A stretch of 64,000 nucleotides of DNA from an uncultured Draconibacterium sp. (GCA_947492175.1 CANLMQ010000031.1:8962-72961); one strand, 5' to 3'; numbered from the stretch's first letter, positions 26,595-36,997 are shown. Notes: a model not told the origin generated them from the sequence alone. Numbers and translations are program-made.

Positions 26595-27746
26595 TCACGT
26601 ATGCATTTCACATGCCTTAAGCAGGCACTCCTGAACGAGGTAATCGTGTTCATAGGTGTAGGGATTCTTCATTTTCCCATTAATGATATGAGCAAACTCT
26701 ATCCATTGATCTTCGTACCTGTCTTTGAGAGGTGGCATTTCTATAATTTGCCCGCCTTTTTTGAAATCTCCAGTCGCTTCCGCCAAGGTAAGATGCAACT
26801 TGCCACCGGACATATTACCCTGAATTTCGAGCGGGCGAATCGTGATAGTCCCCTTCGAGCCGCGCACTGTTATATAACGATTCTGGAATCCATCTACTTC
26901 GTTTATACAGGTACGCATTGTCGCAATTCCGCCATTGGAATATTCAAATACGGTTAATGAATTGTCGATGACCTCATCTTTTCGAGTCTTTCGAAGGTAA
27001 GGATGAATCTTCTCCGGTTTGCCCATCATCGTTACAACCATATCAATCAAATGACAAGTTAAGATAAATGATATTCCACCTTTGAACGTTTTTATAACGT
27101 TACGAAACGATTGACCATCGATGCGGTTCATTGCAGCATCGATATCATATATTTCACCTAATAATCCATCTTTGACTGCTTTGAAGCAAAACTGTACTGC
27201 AGGATTATTTCTATACATATACCCCATTTGTAAGGTTATATTATTAGACTTGGCAATGTCCAATATCTGCTTGAAATCTGCTAATGACTCCCCTGCCGGT
27301 TTATCTAAATGAATATGTTTCCCTGCTTTAACACAACGAATTGCGTAAGGAAGCGAATCATGCTCTTCGGTTTCCACTGAAACGGCTTGTAGGCCAGGAA
27401 TCGCCATCAGTTCTTCTGTAGACATCCAAGGCAAATCTTTATATAATCCCTTGTTTTCGTGTTTTTCACGTTGTTTTGGATCGTCATCGGCCACAGCAAC
27501 GACTTCGAACAGGTCGGTCAACTTACGAAGTGTGCCAATTTTGTAGGCATGCATGTGTCCGGTACCGATTTGAGCGATTTTGATCTTTTGTGTTTTAGTT
27601 GCATCTGCAAAGCTATTTTTATTCGCAACTAAGACGTTGTCCAATACAATATTGTTTAATGCTGTTCCCGAAATAGCAACACTTGGGATACAACTGGCTA
27701 AACCAGCCGCTGATACTTGTTTTAAAAAATTACGTCTATTCGCCAT
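26595..27746 (-). CDS. Tat-exported Gfo/Idh/MocA oxidoreductase
   Basis: This 383-residue protein has a twin-arginine signal (NRRNFLKQVSAAGLAS) with no lipobox in the usual place. The Rossmann domain is seen in KIAQIGTGHMHAYKIGTL, the catalytic Lys is in IHLDKPAGESLADF, and YMYRNNPAVQF and SFILTCHLIDMVV follow. It is the last intact gene of the sigma/FecR/SusCD locus on this strand, 63 bases after the DUF4998 lipoprotein. A role in oxidising a released sugar in the periplasm is likely but inferred. It differs from the other Gfo/Idh/MocA protein in having the standard DKP motif. Confidence 0.88.
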   Translation of the reverse strand: MANRRNFLKQVSAAGLASCIPSVAISGTALNNIVLDNVLVANKNSFADATKTQKIKIAQIGTGHMHAYKIGTLRKLTDLFEVVAVADDDPKQREKHENKGLYKDLPWMSTEELMAIPGLQAVSVETEEHDSLPYAIRCVKAGKHIHLDKPAGESLADFKQILDIAKSNNITLQMGYMYRNNPAVQFCFKAVKDGLLGEIYDIDAAMNRIDGQSFRNVIKTFKGGISFILTCHLIDMVVTMMGKPEKIHPYLRKTRKDEVIDNSLTVFEYSNGGIATMRTCINEVDGFQNRYITVRGSKGTITIRPLEIQGNMSGGKLHLTLAEATGDFKKGGQIIEMPPLKDRYEDQWIEFAHIINGKMKNPYTYEHDYLVQECLLKACEMHT

Positions 27747-27809
27747 AATAAATTATCATTAGAAAAATCCGATCCGGGAACTAAAGTAATTCCCGAACCG
27801 GATAATGCA

Positions 27810-28934
27810 TTAATATACGATAGTACTGTACACTTCTATCTCGAACAGGCGTATCATGTAATCAAGAGAAACGGTTGGATGTATATACAATCTAACCCTG
27901 TTGGTAGTTACACTGTTAAACTCCTTGTGATATTCCTGCATTACGTTATTTTCCTCAGTAATAACATCAATCCATTCATTATCATACCATACTTGAAAGC
28001 TGAATTTTTGCGACCCTTCGATATTGTTGTCCTGGCGCCACATTCCAAATCCACTAATCTTAAAGTATCCCTGTAAATCAACTTCGAGCCACTGCGGATC
28101 TGACAAGAATGTACCTGGAGATATCCATCTTGAGCCAGAACTTGTTCTGTCACCGTCAACAGCATTCATCCCTGTATATGCGGAAGTAGCAGAACCGCTT
28201 GATGTAACAGGTTTATTCAAAACAACATTTACAATTTTTACCAGGTCTACCTTCTCAGAATTTGCGGGAAAAGTATCAATTGCTGAGGGTACAGGTTTGT
28301 ACATGGTGCTGATGTACAATGGAGCTCCAAACTTGAAATCGGATAAGATTGTTGACGTTTCCGAACTGGTAAAAAACATAGTTTTGGGAGAGTCGTTGAT
28401 ATCGGTATAAGTCAGTTCTATTCCCAATTCAGTATCATCAATTGCATTATACCATTCAAGTGTAAGCTCATTGCTATTTTCATCTACCACAAAATTTTTC
28501 AACATACGATTCGACAACATTTGCTCATACACTTCACCATAAGCCAACTCATCTACTTCTACTGGGATAGAAGTGTGACCAAAATCATCAAAAGATATAA
28601 TATTGAATTTACATGTGGTTTCTTTCAGATCGTAGACAATCAAACGAGTGGTATCGTTCTCATTATTTATCGGTACGGTAGTCTCTTCCTGAATGCCATC
28701 CTGTTCGTACAATACTTTGCAAGAAGTTACTTTGGGATCTGTGATCACCCATTCCAATTGAATCCGGTTTTTCCCCGGGTAAGTTTTCACTGAATCCGGT
28801 TTTTGAGGATAAATAATTTCGCCATCGGGCATGTAATTCTTATAATCGTCGGACTGGGTACAATGAGCAAACAAGATACAACATATTGCTACTACCGAAT
28901 ACCATTTTATTTTAATTACAATATTCATAATCAT
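27810..28934 (-). CDS. DUF4998-type lipoprotein with C-terminal F5/8 type C domain
   Basis: This 374-residue surface lipoprotein has a lipobox Cys in ILFAHCTQSD. The N-terminal ~200 residues match the DUF4998 pattern (tandem fibronectin-like modules with PGKNRIQLEWVITDPKVTSCKVLY). Residues ~240-370 form a discoidin-like F5/8C carbohydrate-binding module (TSAYTGMNAVDGDRTSSGSRWIS, PQWLEVDLQGYFKISGFGMWRQ). Such proteins are the surface glycan-binding components of SusCD loci. It lies between the DUF5000-type lipoprotein and the Gfo/Idh/MocA gene in one direction. An in-frame ATG two codons downstream is an alternative start. Confidence 0.8.
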   Translation of the reverse strand: MIMNIVIKIKWYSVVAICCILFAHCTQSDDYKNYMPDGEIIYPQKPDSVKTYPGKNRIQLEWVITDPKVTSCKVLYEQDGIQEETTVPINNENDTTRLIVYDLKETTCKFNIISFDDFGHTSIPVEVDELAYGEVYEQMLSNRMLKNFVVDENSNELTLEWYNAIDDTELGIELTYTDINDSPKTMFFTSSETSTILSDFKFGAPLYISTMYKPVPSAIDTFPANSEKVDLVKIVNVVLNKPVTSSGSATSAYTGMNAVDGDRTSSGSRWISPGTFLSDPQWLEVDLQGYFKISGFGMWRQDNNIEGSQKFSFQVWYDNEWIDVITEENNVMQEYHKEFNSVTTNRVRLYIHPTVSLDYMIRLFEIEVYSTIVY

Positions 28935-28970
28935 CGTGTTTTATCAATTACAAAAAAAATCAACATCTAT

Positions 28971-30176
28971 TTATTGATTATCAGACGGTTCTTGCCCCCA
29001 CAAGCTCATTTCGTCTGAAATAAATATTGTTGTCATTTTACCCCATGTTTCCTTGACTACAAAACGAATATACCTTACGTAGGGAATATCCAACGGGAAT
29101 TCAATGTCATTACCATTCCAGTAAGCCTCCATATCTTCGTCCGAATTCGTACCAATAGGTAATCCGGAAGGCTTGATCATTTCACCATCTAACAGTAAAG
29201 TCCATGAATCCCATGATCCATCCGGACTCGGATCCATACTACCCCACACCTCAAACAGCCTGATACTTCGATCGTTGTATGCCACATTCTCAAATTTAGA
29301 ACCAACCCTTTGCCACAATTTCATCCGGCTGATTAAAACTCCTTGCGGGCAATTCGTATCAAAAGTTACAATATGAGGCCAATCTCCATTGTTTAATGAA
29401 GCAAAGGCTTGTCCATTAAAACCACCAAGTGTTTCATTCCACCAATTTGCCCACCCATAACCGTTAGTAAGCGGAGCGTCGCCAGGTAAAGACATGCCGC
29501 TGAATTTTGACTTGTCCAATTGTTTTTCGAATCTGGGCGTCAAAACACTAATCAATGTATCGGAGGTATTGCCCCAACGATCGCTGATATAAACACCAAA
29601 TGTAGTTTCTTCAGGCGGTAACCCACGCAACGAAAATTGACCTTCAGGCATTTTAGTATAAAAGGTTTCTCCAGGATTCCAAAAACCAGAACTGTCAATG
29701 TAAGTCATGGTAATGGCTAAATCCGCTTCATTGGGGTTTTCAAATAGGACACTAGCTCCTCCCCAATTTCCTATCAGTTGAATATTTTTAAATACCTCCT
29801 TGAAATTAGGAGATAATGGTTTTACTTTTACCACAACAGGGTCAGAGACTTTTTCGCTCCGATTCACCGAATACAAATTGACGGTATATTCTGATTCGTC
29901 AGCAAAACCTTCAATGGTCAGATAATTCAGAAATGACGAAGCTTTTACCTGCCGCACCACACCATTAATTAAACATTCGGCCTTAACATATAATAGATTT
30001 TGCTCTCCAGATAATTCATAGGTTAGTTTTACAGCACCTGGAAGACTCACTGCTTCTACATTGCTAACCTGCCCAGGAATGGTCGGATCATCCGACAACG
30101 GATTTCTGTAATCATCTTCGCTGCATGAATAACAAAATATCATACAAACTATCATTAAAAGAAAATATTTATTCAT
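28971..30176 (-). CDS. DUF4959/DUF5126/DUF5000-type surface lipoprotein
   Basis: This 401-residue protein has a lipobox in MIFCYSCSEDD. It shows the familiar three-part layout: an N-terminal DUF4959-like fibronectin fold (GQVSNVEAVSLPGAVKLTYELS), a central DUF5126-like fold (EVFKNIQLIGNWGGASVLFENPNE) and a C-terminal DUF5000 galactose-binding-like domain (about 260-395, ending PYVRYIRFVVKETWGK). These proteins are the SusE/F-like surface glycan binders of many Bacteroidota loci. It follows SusD after an 88-base gap holding a hairpin. Confidence 0.8.
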   Translation of the reverse strand: MNKYFLLMIVCMIFCYSCSEDDYRNPLSDDPTIPGQVSNVEAVSLPGAVKLTYELSGEQNLLYVKAECLINGVVRQVKASSFLNYLTIEGFADESEYTVNLYSVNRSEKVSDPVVVKVKPLSPNFKEVFKNIQLIGNWGGASVLFENPNEADLAITMTYIDSSGFWNPGETFYTKMPEGQFSLRGLPPEETTFGVYISDRWGNTSDTLISVLTPRFEKQLDKSKFSGMSLPGDAPLTNGYGWANWWNETLGGFNGQAFASLNNGDWPHIVTFDTNCPQGVLISRMKLWQRVGSKFENVAYNDRSIRLFEVWGSMDPSPDGSWDSWTLLLDGEMIKPSGLPIGTNSDEDMEAYWNGNDIEFPLDIPYVRYIRFVVKETWGKMTTIFISDEMSLWGQEPSDNQ

Positions 30177-30231
30177 TTGCTATACTTTTTATTTATTTAA
30201 TAATCTCCTTTTATCCCTAAAAGGCCTACAC

Positions 30232-30250
30232 CTTCCCCCCTAAAGGGAAG
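30232..30250. other. Hairpin in the SusD/lipoprotein gap
   Basis: CTTCCC (30232-30237) pairs with GGGAAG (30245-30250). With no T-run on the minus strand it is more likely an mRNA stability or processing element between SusD and the lipoproteins than a terminator. Confidence 0.35.
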
Positions 30251-30264
30251 TTTGAGATTAGACT

Positions 30265-32214
30265 TTACCATCCCGGATTCTGATCCAAATTAGTATTCAC
30301 TGACAAATCAGATTCTTTAAGAGGCCAGAAATAATCCCTAGTGCTAAATTTAGGTACAAAAATGTTCCTAACACGATAATAGGTCTCTGTTTCGTTTTGC
30401 TCAATATCCCAACCCTGAATCGGTTTATTATTCCATATCTCTCTTCCTCTTTTCCATCGCCTTATTTCCCAGTAACGATGCCCCTCGTTGGCTAATTCAA
30501 TGAGTCTTTCGCGTTGGATGATATCCCTTAATCCTTCCTTGGTAGTTGGCTTCGTCTTAAACTGAGTACTTGCATATTTTGCCCATGATGCTTCAACACC
30601 CTCCAAACCTGCCCTTTCCCTAACAAGGTCAATCCATTGATAGGAGTCTTCATGTGAAGGGCCATAAGCTTCATTTGCCGCTTCAGAACAAAGAAGATAA
30701 AGATCCGCCAAACGAATTACGGGCCAGTTGTACTCAACTCTGAAATATGAATTACCAGAGACGACGTTTTTATAGTTTACCAACTTCTTGGGATAATATC
30801 CAGTAACCGAATAATAGAATCCATTTACCTTACCGCCGAAATCACTAACTTTTGCTTTAATAAGCCACTGATTATCTACATCGAAATTGCTGATACCGTA
30901 CCACAAGTTACCATCAAACGAGAGATTGGCATAAAACCGAGGTTCGCGGTTAAAATGCATAATTGCAGTCTGATATCCAACACCGATGTTATATTTATCT
31001 TCTTCTGTAGCAGTTTTTACATTGTATCTATCTATATATTTCCCACTCAATTCCCATTCGCTATCTTCATTCATAGGGACGCCGTGGTCCGTGTAAAACA
31101 TTTCGGCAATTTTCAACGGAGGTGCCAGCGTGGGTACAAACATCATGGAGTATTCAGTAAACGATTGGGCAAGATATGGTGTGGATCTCCACTGCAATGT
31201 ACTACTGTTGTTCATGGAATTATTCCACACTACCTCAGTGTTGAGGTCATAGTTACCCTCAGTTACGCTGGTTCTAATACTCATTTGGGTGATCATTTCA
31301 GGTGGCAGGTTTTCGGTAAAGCCTGGTTGGTAGTAGTGTAAGGCAAAGCCTGCCAAATGACAAGTATCTATGGCGTTACGGCACGCTAAAGCCGCCTTCT
31401 CCCATTTAGCTACCTCATATGTTTGATTGAAATATTGCACACCATCTTTACGCAGAAAACTGGCATAGTCCGTGTTTCCGTTAAATAAAGGACTGGCCGC
31501 TTCTACCAATATTTTCGCTTTTAGCGCCAATGCCATCGGTTGGGAAGCCCTTCCATTTTCGGTAGCTTCATTGTCTATTATCAAAGGAAGGTCTGGCACC
31601 GCTTCGTTCAAAAGACTGACAATGTAATCGAAACAGTCATCCACCGGCTCCCTATAGACTTGCACTTCTTCCACTCCTGCCGATACAGGTAAATTTTCTT
31701 TGATGAGTGGAATTGGACCGTACATCCGTAACAGCCAAAAATGATAATATGCTTTCAGAAATTTCACTTCGGCAATCCACCTTTTCTTATCGTAACCTTC
31801 CACCCCCGGTATATCACCGTTCATCCTCTCAAGGAATAAATTACAATCACGTAATGCGATGAACATCGGTTTACCGCCTCTTAACCCATTCCAGTAGTCC
31901 AAACAAGGGTTAACGACACCTTGATTTCCCCGAGCAATCTCTTGAAAAGGAGTATTCCAAAAATAAGTACTATATTGAGGATATGGACACCAAAATTCAT
32001 CTGATATTAAGAATGCTTGGGCATTAAGATCTGCATGAGCCGGCATATATGAATAACAGGTAAACAGAAATTTTTCTGACATCGCCCGATTTACAAATGC
32101 ATTATCAATGGTCGCAATATTGTCAGGAACAACATCTAAATAATCACATGCACTAAACATGCCTAATAACCCGACTAAAAAATATTTGATAATTCTATTT
32201 TTCATGATTTTCAA
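30265..32214 (-). CDS. SusD/RagB family lipoprotein
   Basis: This 649-residue protein is the substrate-binding lid for the SusC transporter, which ends 3 bases upstream on the same strand. A lipobox Cys is in GMFSACDYLD, followed by the conserved VVPDN start of mature SusD proteins. The N-terminal SusD_N helices contain the TPR-like pattern (FLKAYYHFWLLRMYGPIPLI), and the C-terminal RagB/SusD domain carries RLADLYLLCSEAANEAYG, DLVRERAGLEG and ERLIELANEGHRYWEIRRW. It is longer than the SusD_2 protein at 14336 and belongs to the classical family. Confidence 0.94.
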   Translation of the reverse strand: MKIMKNRIIKYFLVGLLGMFSACDYLDVVPDNIATIDNAFVNRAMSEKFLFTCYSYMPAHADLNAQAFLISDEFWCPYPQYSTYFWNTPFQEIARGNQGVVNPCLDYWNGLRGGKPMFIALRDCNLFLERMNGDIPGVEGYDKKRWIAEVKFLKAYYHFWLLRMYGPIPLIKENLPVSAGVEEVQVYREPVDDCFDYIVSLLNEAVPDLPLIIDNEATENGRASQPMALALKAKILVEAASPLFNGNTDYASFLRKDGVQYFNQTYEVAKWEKAALACRNAIDTCHLAGFALHYYQPGFTENLPPEMITQMSIRTSVTEGNYDLNTEVVWNNSMNNSSTLQWRSTPYLAQSFTEYSMMFVPTLAPPLKIAEMFYTDHGVPMNEDSEWELSGKYIDRYNVKTATEEDKYNIGVGYQTAIMHFNREPRFYANLSFDGNLWYGISNFDVDNQWLIKAKVSDFGGKVNGFYYSVTGYYPKKLVNYKNVVSGNSYFRVEYNWPVIRLADLYLLCSEAANEAYGPSHEDSYQWIDLVRERAGLEGVEASWAKYASTQFKTKPTTKEGLRDIIQRERLIELANEGHRYWEIRRWKRGREIWNNKPIQGWDIEQNETETYYRVRNIFVPKFSTRDYFWPLKESDLSVNTNLDQNPGW

Positions 32215-32217
32215 CGA

Positions 32218-35200
32218 TTAAAATGACACAGTAATCCCCATATTATATGTTTTTTGAATAGGATATCCTAATCCATTGCCGCCCATTTCGACATCCCAAA
32301 GCTTGAATTTGCTTAAACAAAATAAATTGGTTCCATTCATATAAATTCGGGCATTTTTCAGACCTATCTTTTGCAAGACCGTCGTAGGCAAGGTATATCC
32401 TATTTCTAAAGACTTTAACCTCAAAAAGGAACCGTCGCGCATGAACCATGTATTCCTCCGTGTATTATTTGCTATGTTTGTGGAACTCAACCGGGGCCAT
32501 AGCGCATATACGTCTTGGTATTCTTCCGACCAGTAGCTTTCAGCATACGCTTTAAGCAATTGTTTATCATTCACAAACGGGCTTGTGACAGTTGCATCAA
32601 TCCAGAAGCTTGAGCGCGCTGAACCTTGGAAAAAACATGAAAAATCAAAGTTTTTGTATCCCATGGAAATTCCAAATCCGTACATAATTTCAGGATCGGT
32701 TGGAAATCCGATAGGCACCATATCTTCTTCGGAAATTTTCCCATCACCACTGACATCACTATACTTAATGTCTCCTGCCATATAATCACCAAACTGTTGT
32801 AATGGCGAATTAGCAACTTCAGCATCATCAATAAACATACGTTCAGCAATTAATCCCCATTGCTGAGAAAGAGAATATCCCTTATGTTTTCGATATTCCT
32901 GAACATAGTCAGGTTCTTCATATACTAGAAATTTGCTGGTAGCAAAAGTGAAATTTGCACGTGCTTTGAACCAAATATCGTTTCTAAGAGTGGTTGTATA
33001 ATCAATTGATCCGTCTACTCCTTGAGAACTGGCTTCTCCTACATTGGCTCTTTCAACACTTTGAAGCCCCATGGTGGAAGGAATACTTGCCCTATCCATC
33101 AATATATTAGTCCTGTGTTCATAAAAATAGTCTGCTTCCATCGAAAACTTGTCAAATAATCCGAGTTCAAAACCAACATTAGTTTTCCGGGCTATTTCCC
33201 AAGTAATATCTTCATTGGCACTTCTGTTCACCTCAATTCCGCTAAGTGAATAATAACTTCCCGGAATACCAAACCTTCCGCTACGTGCAGAGCTATTCAT
33301 ATTTATCTTTGAGAGATAATAAAAACGGTCGTAATCACTTCCGATGGCATCATTGCCCACCAACCCATAGGTAGCTCTAAATTTCAGATTCGAAATGGGA
33401 TCAATATTCCAAAAATCTTCATTCGTCACCGTCCAAGCAACACCTGCCGATGGGAAAAATCCCCAACGTTTCGACACGTGAAATCTTTCGCTCCCGTTAT
33501 ATCCAAAATTAAACTCTCCGAAATACTTACCCTTGTATGAATAAGTAGCACGTCCCGAGAGTCCGAGATTACGGTGTGGTAACGATAATTGTAGATCACC
33601 CGCATTGCCCGTCAGTTCGTTACGAAGGGTATATACCAACATCCCACTAACAGTATGTTTTTCGGCAAAAGTACAGTTGTAATTACCCATGAGTTCGATA
33701 TAAGTAGATGAATTTACGTACTTATTTCCTTCTTTATATCCAAGATAGTCTGTTCCCGTCAGCTCATTTAAGGGCATCAAGGTATAATCATCTTCATACT
33801 TATCATAATAACTTACTGTATAGTAAAATGGATTATAAAAACGTTGTACATCAAAATACGAATAACGCGACGTATTGAACAAGCCTCTAATAGACAAGCC
33901 CTCTGTCAAAAAGGACAAATCCTGCTTTAATTCAAATTGTGCATCAATCTTACTACGCGAATAATCTTTGTACCCCCTCACCATCTCTGCATAAGGATTA
34001 ATATAGTTTGCTTCCTCTCCATAATTACCGAACAGAATCCATTGCGTCTGTATATTTGCTTCGTCAGGTTCATAATACGGTGGAAATAACACTGGGTTGG
34101 CTCTCATCACCTGTTTATAAACTTCCGAACCTCCATTGATAGGCCCCGTATAATCGTCAAAATTGCCGACAACACGAAGTGCTGCCTCTGTAGTTTTTGT
34201 CAGATTCATATTTATATTTGATCTGAACGAGTAGGTACTCAATTGAACGTTGTTATTGAAATTACTCCTTTTGTCTACTTTCAAGTTTCCATTGTCCTGA
34301 TTGAATGTGGCGGCCAAATAATAACGAGCTACTTTTCCTCCCCCGCTAGCATTTAGGTTTACTCTTTGTGTCGTAGCATAGTTATTAAACATTTCTTCGT
34401 ACCAGTCAGTGGCAGGATACACATATTTATTGGTCCCTAAAATGGTATTGTCAATTTTGGTTTGCGAATACGGTGATGTTCCAAGCGGATCACGTGTTTT
34501 CACGGCTTCGTTTCCAAGACGCATATAGGTAATAGGATCAGCTAATTCTACTTTTCTTGTAGGCATAGAAAATGCGTTTTCAGCACGCACCGAAATACTA
34601 AGACTTCCTTCCGAACCTTCCTTGGTAGTGATAGATATAACTCCATTGGCGCCTCGTGCCCCATACACCGCTGTAGAGGTGGCATCTTTCATGATAGAGA
34701 AATTCGCAATATCATCGGGCTGCATCCTTGCCAGATCTGTTGTTGACACCTCGATTCCATCAATCAGGATAAGCGGATCTTTTTTATACCCAAAGGTGGT
34801 TACCCCTCGGATAAAAAATTCTGCATTATCTTGACCTGGTTCGCCGCTCCTCTGATACGAAATCATCCCGGCAATGTTCCCGGCCAACATGGTGGTCACG
34901 TTACTCGACGATGTTTTTCTTAACTCAGGAACGTCTGCGGCAACAACTGAACCAATCAAGTCTTCTTTCTTCTGTTTACCGAATCCAACAACCACAATAT
35001 CTTCCAATTCCTGAGACTTGGCTTTTAGAATAATATTTATTTTTTCCTGCTCGCCAACTTCAACAATCTGGCTTTCCATCCCAATAAAAGAAAATACCAG
35101 TTTGTCGGTAGGTCTTGCTTCTATGGAGTAGGTACCGTCGTTATCGGTAATCACCCCGCGGGTTGTCCCTACAATGGTTATGGTTACCCCGGGCAAGGGC

Positions 35201-35655
35201 TTACCTTCATCATCGGTTATCTTCCCTTTTATCTTTTCATCTTGCGTCGCTTGTAATTCGACAGGATGGACGGATAATTCATCGGTCAGTAATTCCTTTT
35301 CCCCAATAACAATTTGCCGGTCATATATCCGGTAAGTTTTGTCGGTTGATTTAAACACCTTATTTAGAATTTTTTCAACACTCTGATTGGTAACATTAAC
35401 GTTAATTGGTTTTTCGAGGTCAACAACACTATCATAATAAACGAAAATGAAACTACTTTGACTTTCAATTGCTTCTATCAATTCCTTTAACGTAGCATTC
35501 TTTAGATCGAGCGACAATTTCGCACTCTGGGAGTAACTGTTATTCCCCATTAGAGTTGCCGTTGATATCAATAGAAATAACAGACACAATTTCATAGTCA
35601 AAAATAATTTTCTTGAGTTCTCATTATAGAGAACCCAAAACATGTTTTTTTTCAT
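32218..35655 (-). CDS. SusC/RagA-type TonB-dependent transporter with STN signalling domain
   Basis: This 1145-residue outer-membrane transporter has, after its signal peptide, a secretin/TonB short N-terminal (STN) domain (about 50-115, ATLKELIEAIESQSSFIFVYY to IYDRQIVIG), then a carboxypeptidase-regulatory beta domain (IKGKITDDEGKPLPGVTITI), the TonB plug (DIVVVGFGKQKKEDLIGSV) and the barrel ending ITVSF. The STN domain is how such transporters contact a FecR anti-sigma factor when substrate binds, and fecR and sigma genes lie directly upstream. The start at MKKNMFWVLYNE gives an unusually long pre-signal stretch; a later Met (MKLCLLFLLIS) is an alternative start. Confidence 0.94.
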   Translation of the reverse strand: MKKNMFWVLYNENSRKLFLTMKLCLLFLLISTATLMGNNSYSQSAKLSLDLKNATLKELIEAIESQSSFIFVYYDSVVDLEKPINVNVTNQSVEKILNKVFKSTDKTYRIYDRQIVIGEKELLTDELSVHPVELQATQDEKIKGKITDDEGKPLPGVTITIVGTTRGVITDNDGTYSIEARPTDKLVFSFIGMESQIVEVGEQEKINIILKAKSQELEDIVVVGFGKQKKEDLIGSVVAADVPELRKTSSSNVTTMLAGNIAGMISYQRSGEPGQDNAEFFIRGVTTFGYKKDPLILIDGIEVSTTDLARMQPDDIANFSIMKDATSTAVYGARGANGVISITTKEGSEGSLSISVRAENAFSMPTRKVELADPITYMRLGNEAVKTRDPLGTSPYSQTKIDNTILGTNKYVYPATDWYEEMFNNYATTQRVNLNASGGGKVARYYLAATFNQDNGNLKVDKRSNFNNNVQLSTYSFRSNINMNLTKTTEAALRVVGNFDDYTGPINGGSEVYKQVMRANPVLFPPYYEPDEANIQTQWILFGNYGEEANYINPYAEMVRGYKDYSRSKIDAQFELKQDLSFLTEGLSIRGLFNTSRYSYFDVQRFYNPFYYTVSYYDKYEDDYTLMPLNELTGTDYLGYKEGNKYVNSSTYIELMGNYNCTFAEKHTVSGMLVYTLRNELTGNAGDLQLSLPHRNLGLSGRATYSYKGKYFGEFNFGYNGSERFHVSKRWGFFPSAGVAWTVTNEDFWNIDPISNLKFRATYGLVGNDAIGSDYDRFYYLSKINMNSSARSGRFGIPGSYYSLSGIEVNRSANEDITWEIARKTNVGFELGLFDKFSMEADYFYEHRTNILMDRASIPSTMGLQSVERANVGEASSQGVDGSIDYTTTLRNDIWFKARANFTFATSKFLVYEEPDYVQEYRKHKGYSLSQQWGLIAERMFIDDAEVANSPLQQFGDYMAGDIKYSDVSGDGKISEEDMVPIGFPTDPEIMYGFGISMGYKNFDFSCFFQGSARSSFWIDATVTSPFVNDKQLLKAYAESYWSEEYQDVYALWPRLSSTNIANNTRRNTWFMRDGSFLRLKSLEIGYTLPTTVLQKIGLKNARIYMNGTNLFCLSKFKLWDVEMGGNGLGYPIQKTYNMGITVSF

Positions 35656-35719
35656 ACTTTTGTTTTAGTTTTTAATTTGCTACTTCTTACAAGAAAAAAA
35701 GGGCGATTAAAACATCGGG

Positions 35720-35744
35720 CAGGTTATATTGCGAGTATAACCTG
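35720..35744. terminator. Hairpin between fecR and susC
   Basis: A perfect 9-bp stem, CAGGTTATA (35720-35728) with TATAACCTG (35736-35744), has a 7-base loop. On the minus strand a T-run follows ~30 bases later at 35693-35700; on the plus strand TCTTCTTTTT follows directly. It probably separates fecR transcription from the sigma-controlled susC promoter. Confidence 0.5.
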
Positions 35745-35809
35745 TCTTCTTTTTGTATAATCGCAGAGAAATAAAAAAGTGATTTACATAGGCATATTAG
35801 TTTCTGAGT

Positions 35810-36997
35810 TTATGGTTCTATTGAAATAATTATCTTTTCATCAATCTCTTTACAGCTTATGGGTGCCGAGAAACTAATGGCTTCGAATACATGGAGACAT
35901 TCGGGCTTTAGTTCCAACTTCCCGGAGATCGTCAACGCTTTGGTTTCCTCTTCTTTAAATTGAATCTCTATATTATAGTACCGGGATAATTTGGCAGCGA
36001 TGCTTTCCAATTTTTCGTTATTACAATACATCCATCCATCTTTCCAGGATATATACTCCTTTACATCTACTTTTTCCTTCGTAAATTCACCCGATATATT
36101 ATTTAATTTAAACTGTTCACTTTCCGTCATCAAAACCTTCTTTGATCTAACAAGCGCCTGTACACTGCCTGTAACCAAAACAACACTGCTGTTTAGCTCG
36201 TTCGGATGTGAATTTATATTGAATTCAGTTCCCAAAACCTTCACTTTTAAGTGATTGGTCTTTACATAAAAAGGGCATTGAGCATTATGAGCAACCTTCA
36301 AATATGCTTCGCCTTCAACATAAATTTCCCGCTTATCACATTTGAAACGAACGGGATATATCACCCGGCTACCTGAATTTAAACAGATGCTTGTTCCGTC
36401 GGAAAGAATCAGATTTGAGCGCTTACCATAGGGAACAACTAACTGATTGAATATTACCTCCGGCTCCTTCTCCCTTGGAGTATCTGCTTGTTTCAACGAA
36501 ACAGAATCAATTAATATCTCCCCCGCCTGCTTATATGAAATTGAAGGAACTTTGGATTGAAGGACTTTCCGGGAATTATCGGACAAAATGAGCTGCACTT
36601 TATTCCCCTCGGGTTCCACTTTAGCTATCGCCTGGTAATCAACTTCAGCATTCTTCCCTGCCACAAACCACAATAATCCCCCCACACCAAGCAATAAAAG
36701 AACTGAGGCAGCTGCCATCCATACATTTATTGTTCTAACTTTTCCCTCGGAGGAATCTAATTTTAACTGAATACCAGACCAAAGTTCCCGGAGCTGTTCT
36801 TCGTCGATTTTTTTGTTTTCCTTTTTTAACCTTTTTAAAATACCCTTAGCTTTTAACAGCTCTTCTTCCAGTTGCGGATGGTCATGCAAAAATCTTTGCC
36901 AGTATTCATCGGAAGCAGGATTTGGATTTTTTACCCACTCGATAAATTCTTCATTAACCATCAAATTCTGAAATTCCTTTTTCGAATAAAATTCCAT
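35810..36997 (-). CDS. FecR-family anti-sigma factor
   Basis: This 395-residue single-pass inner-membrane protein has a cytoplasmic N-terminal part (~1-88) for binding the sigma factor, a membrane helix at residues 91-113 (WMAAASVLLLLGVGGLLWF), a periplasmic FecR domain (VPYGKRSNLILSDGTSICL to VKVLGTEFNI) and a C-terminal DUF4974 domain (SIAAKLSRYYNIEIQF) that contacts the STN domain of SusC. It lies between the sigma gene upstream and the STN-SusC gene downstream, with no divergence in direction. This is the standard transmembrane relay of Bacteroidota. Confidence 0.93.
   Translation of the reverse strand: MEFYSKKEFQNLMVNEEFIEWVKNPNPASDEYWQRFLHDHPQLEEELLKAKGILKRLKKENKKIDEEQLRELWSGIQLKLDSSEGKVRTINVWMAAASVLLLLGVGGLLWFVAGKNAEVDYQAIAKVEPEGNKVQLILSDNSRKVLQSKVPSISYKQAGEILIDSVSLKQADTPREKEPEVIFNQLVVPYGKRSNLILSDGTSICLNSGSRVIYPVRFKCDKREIYVEGEAYLKVAHNAQCPFYVKTNHLKVKVLGTEFNINSHPNELNSSVVLVTGSVQALVRSKKVLMTESEQFKLNNISGEFTKEKVDVKEYISWKDGWMYCNNEKLESIAAKLSRYYNIEIQFKEEETKALTISGKLELKPECLHVFEAISFSAPISCKEIDEKIIISIEP

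Noticed and set aside
26520..26957. A 145-residue plus-strand ORF
   Set aside because: Most of it is antisense to the second Gfo/Idh/MocA gene and the rest is AT-rich noncoding DNA.
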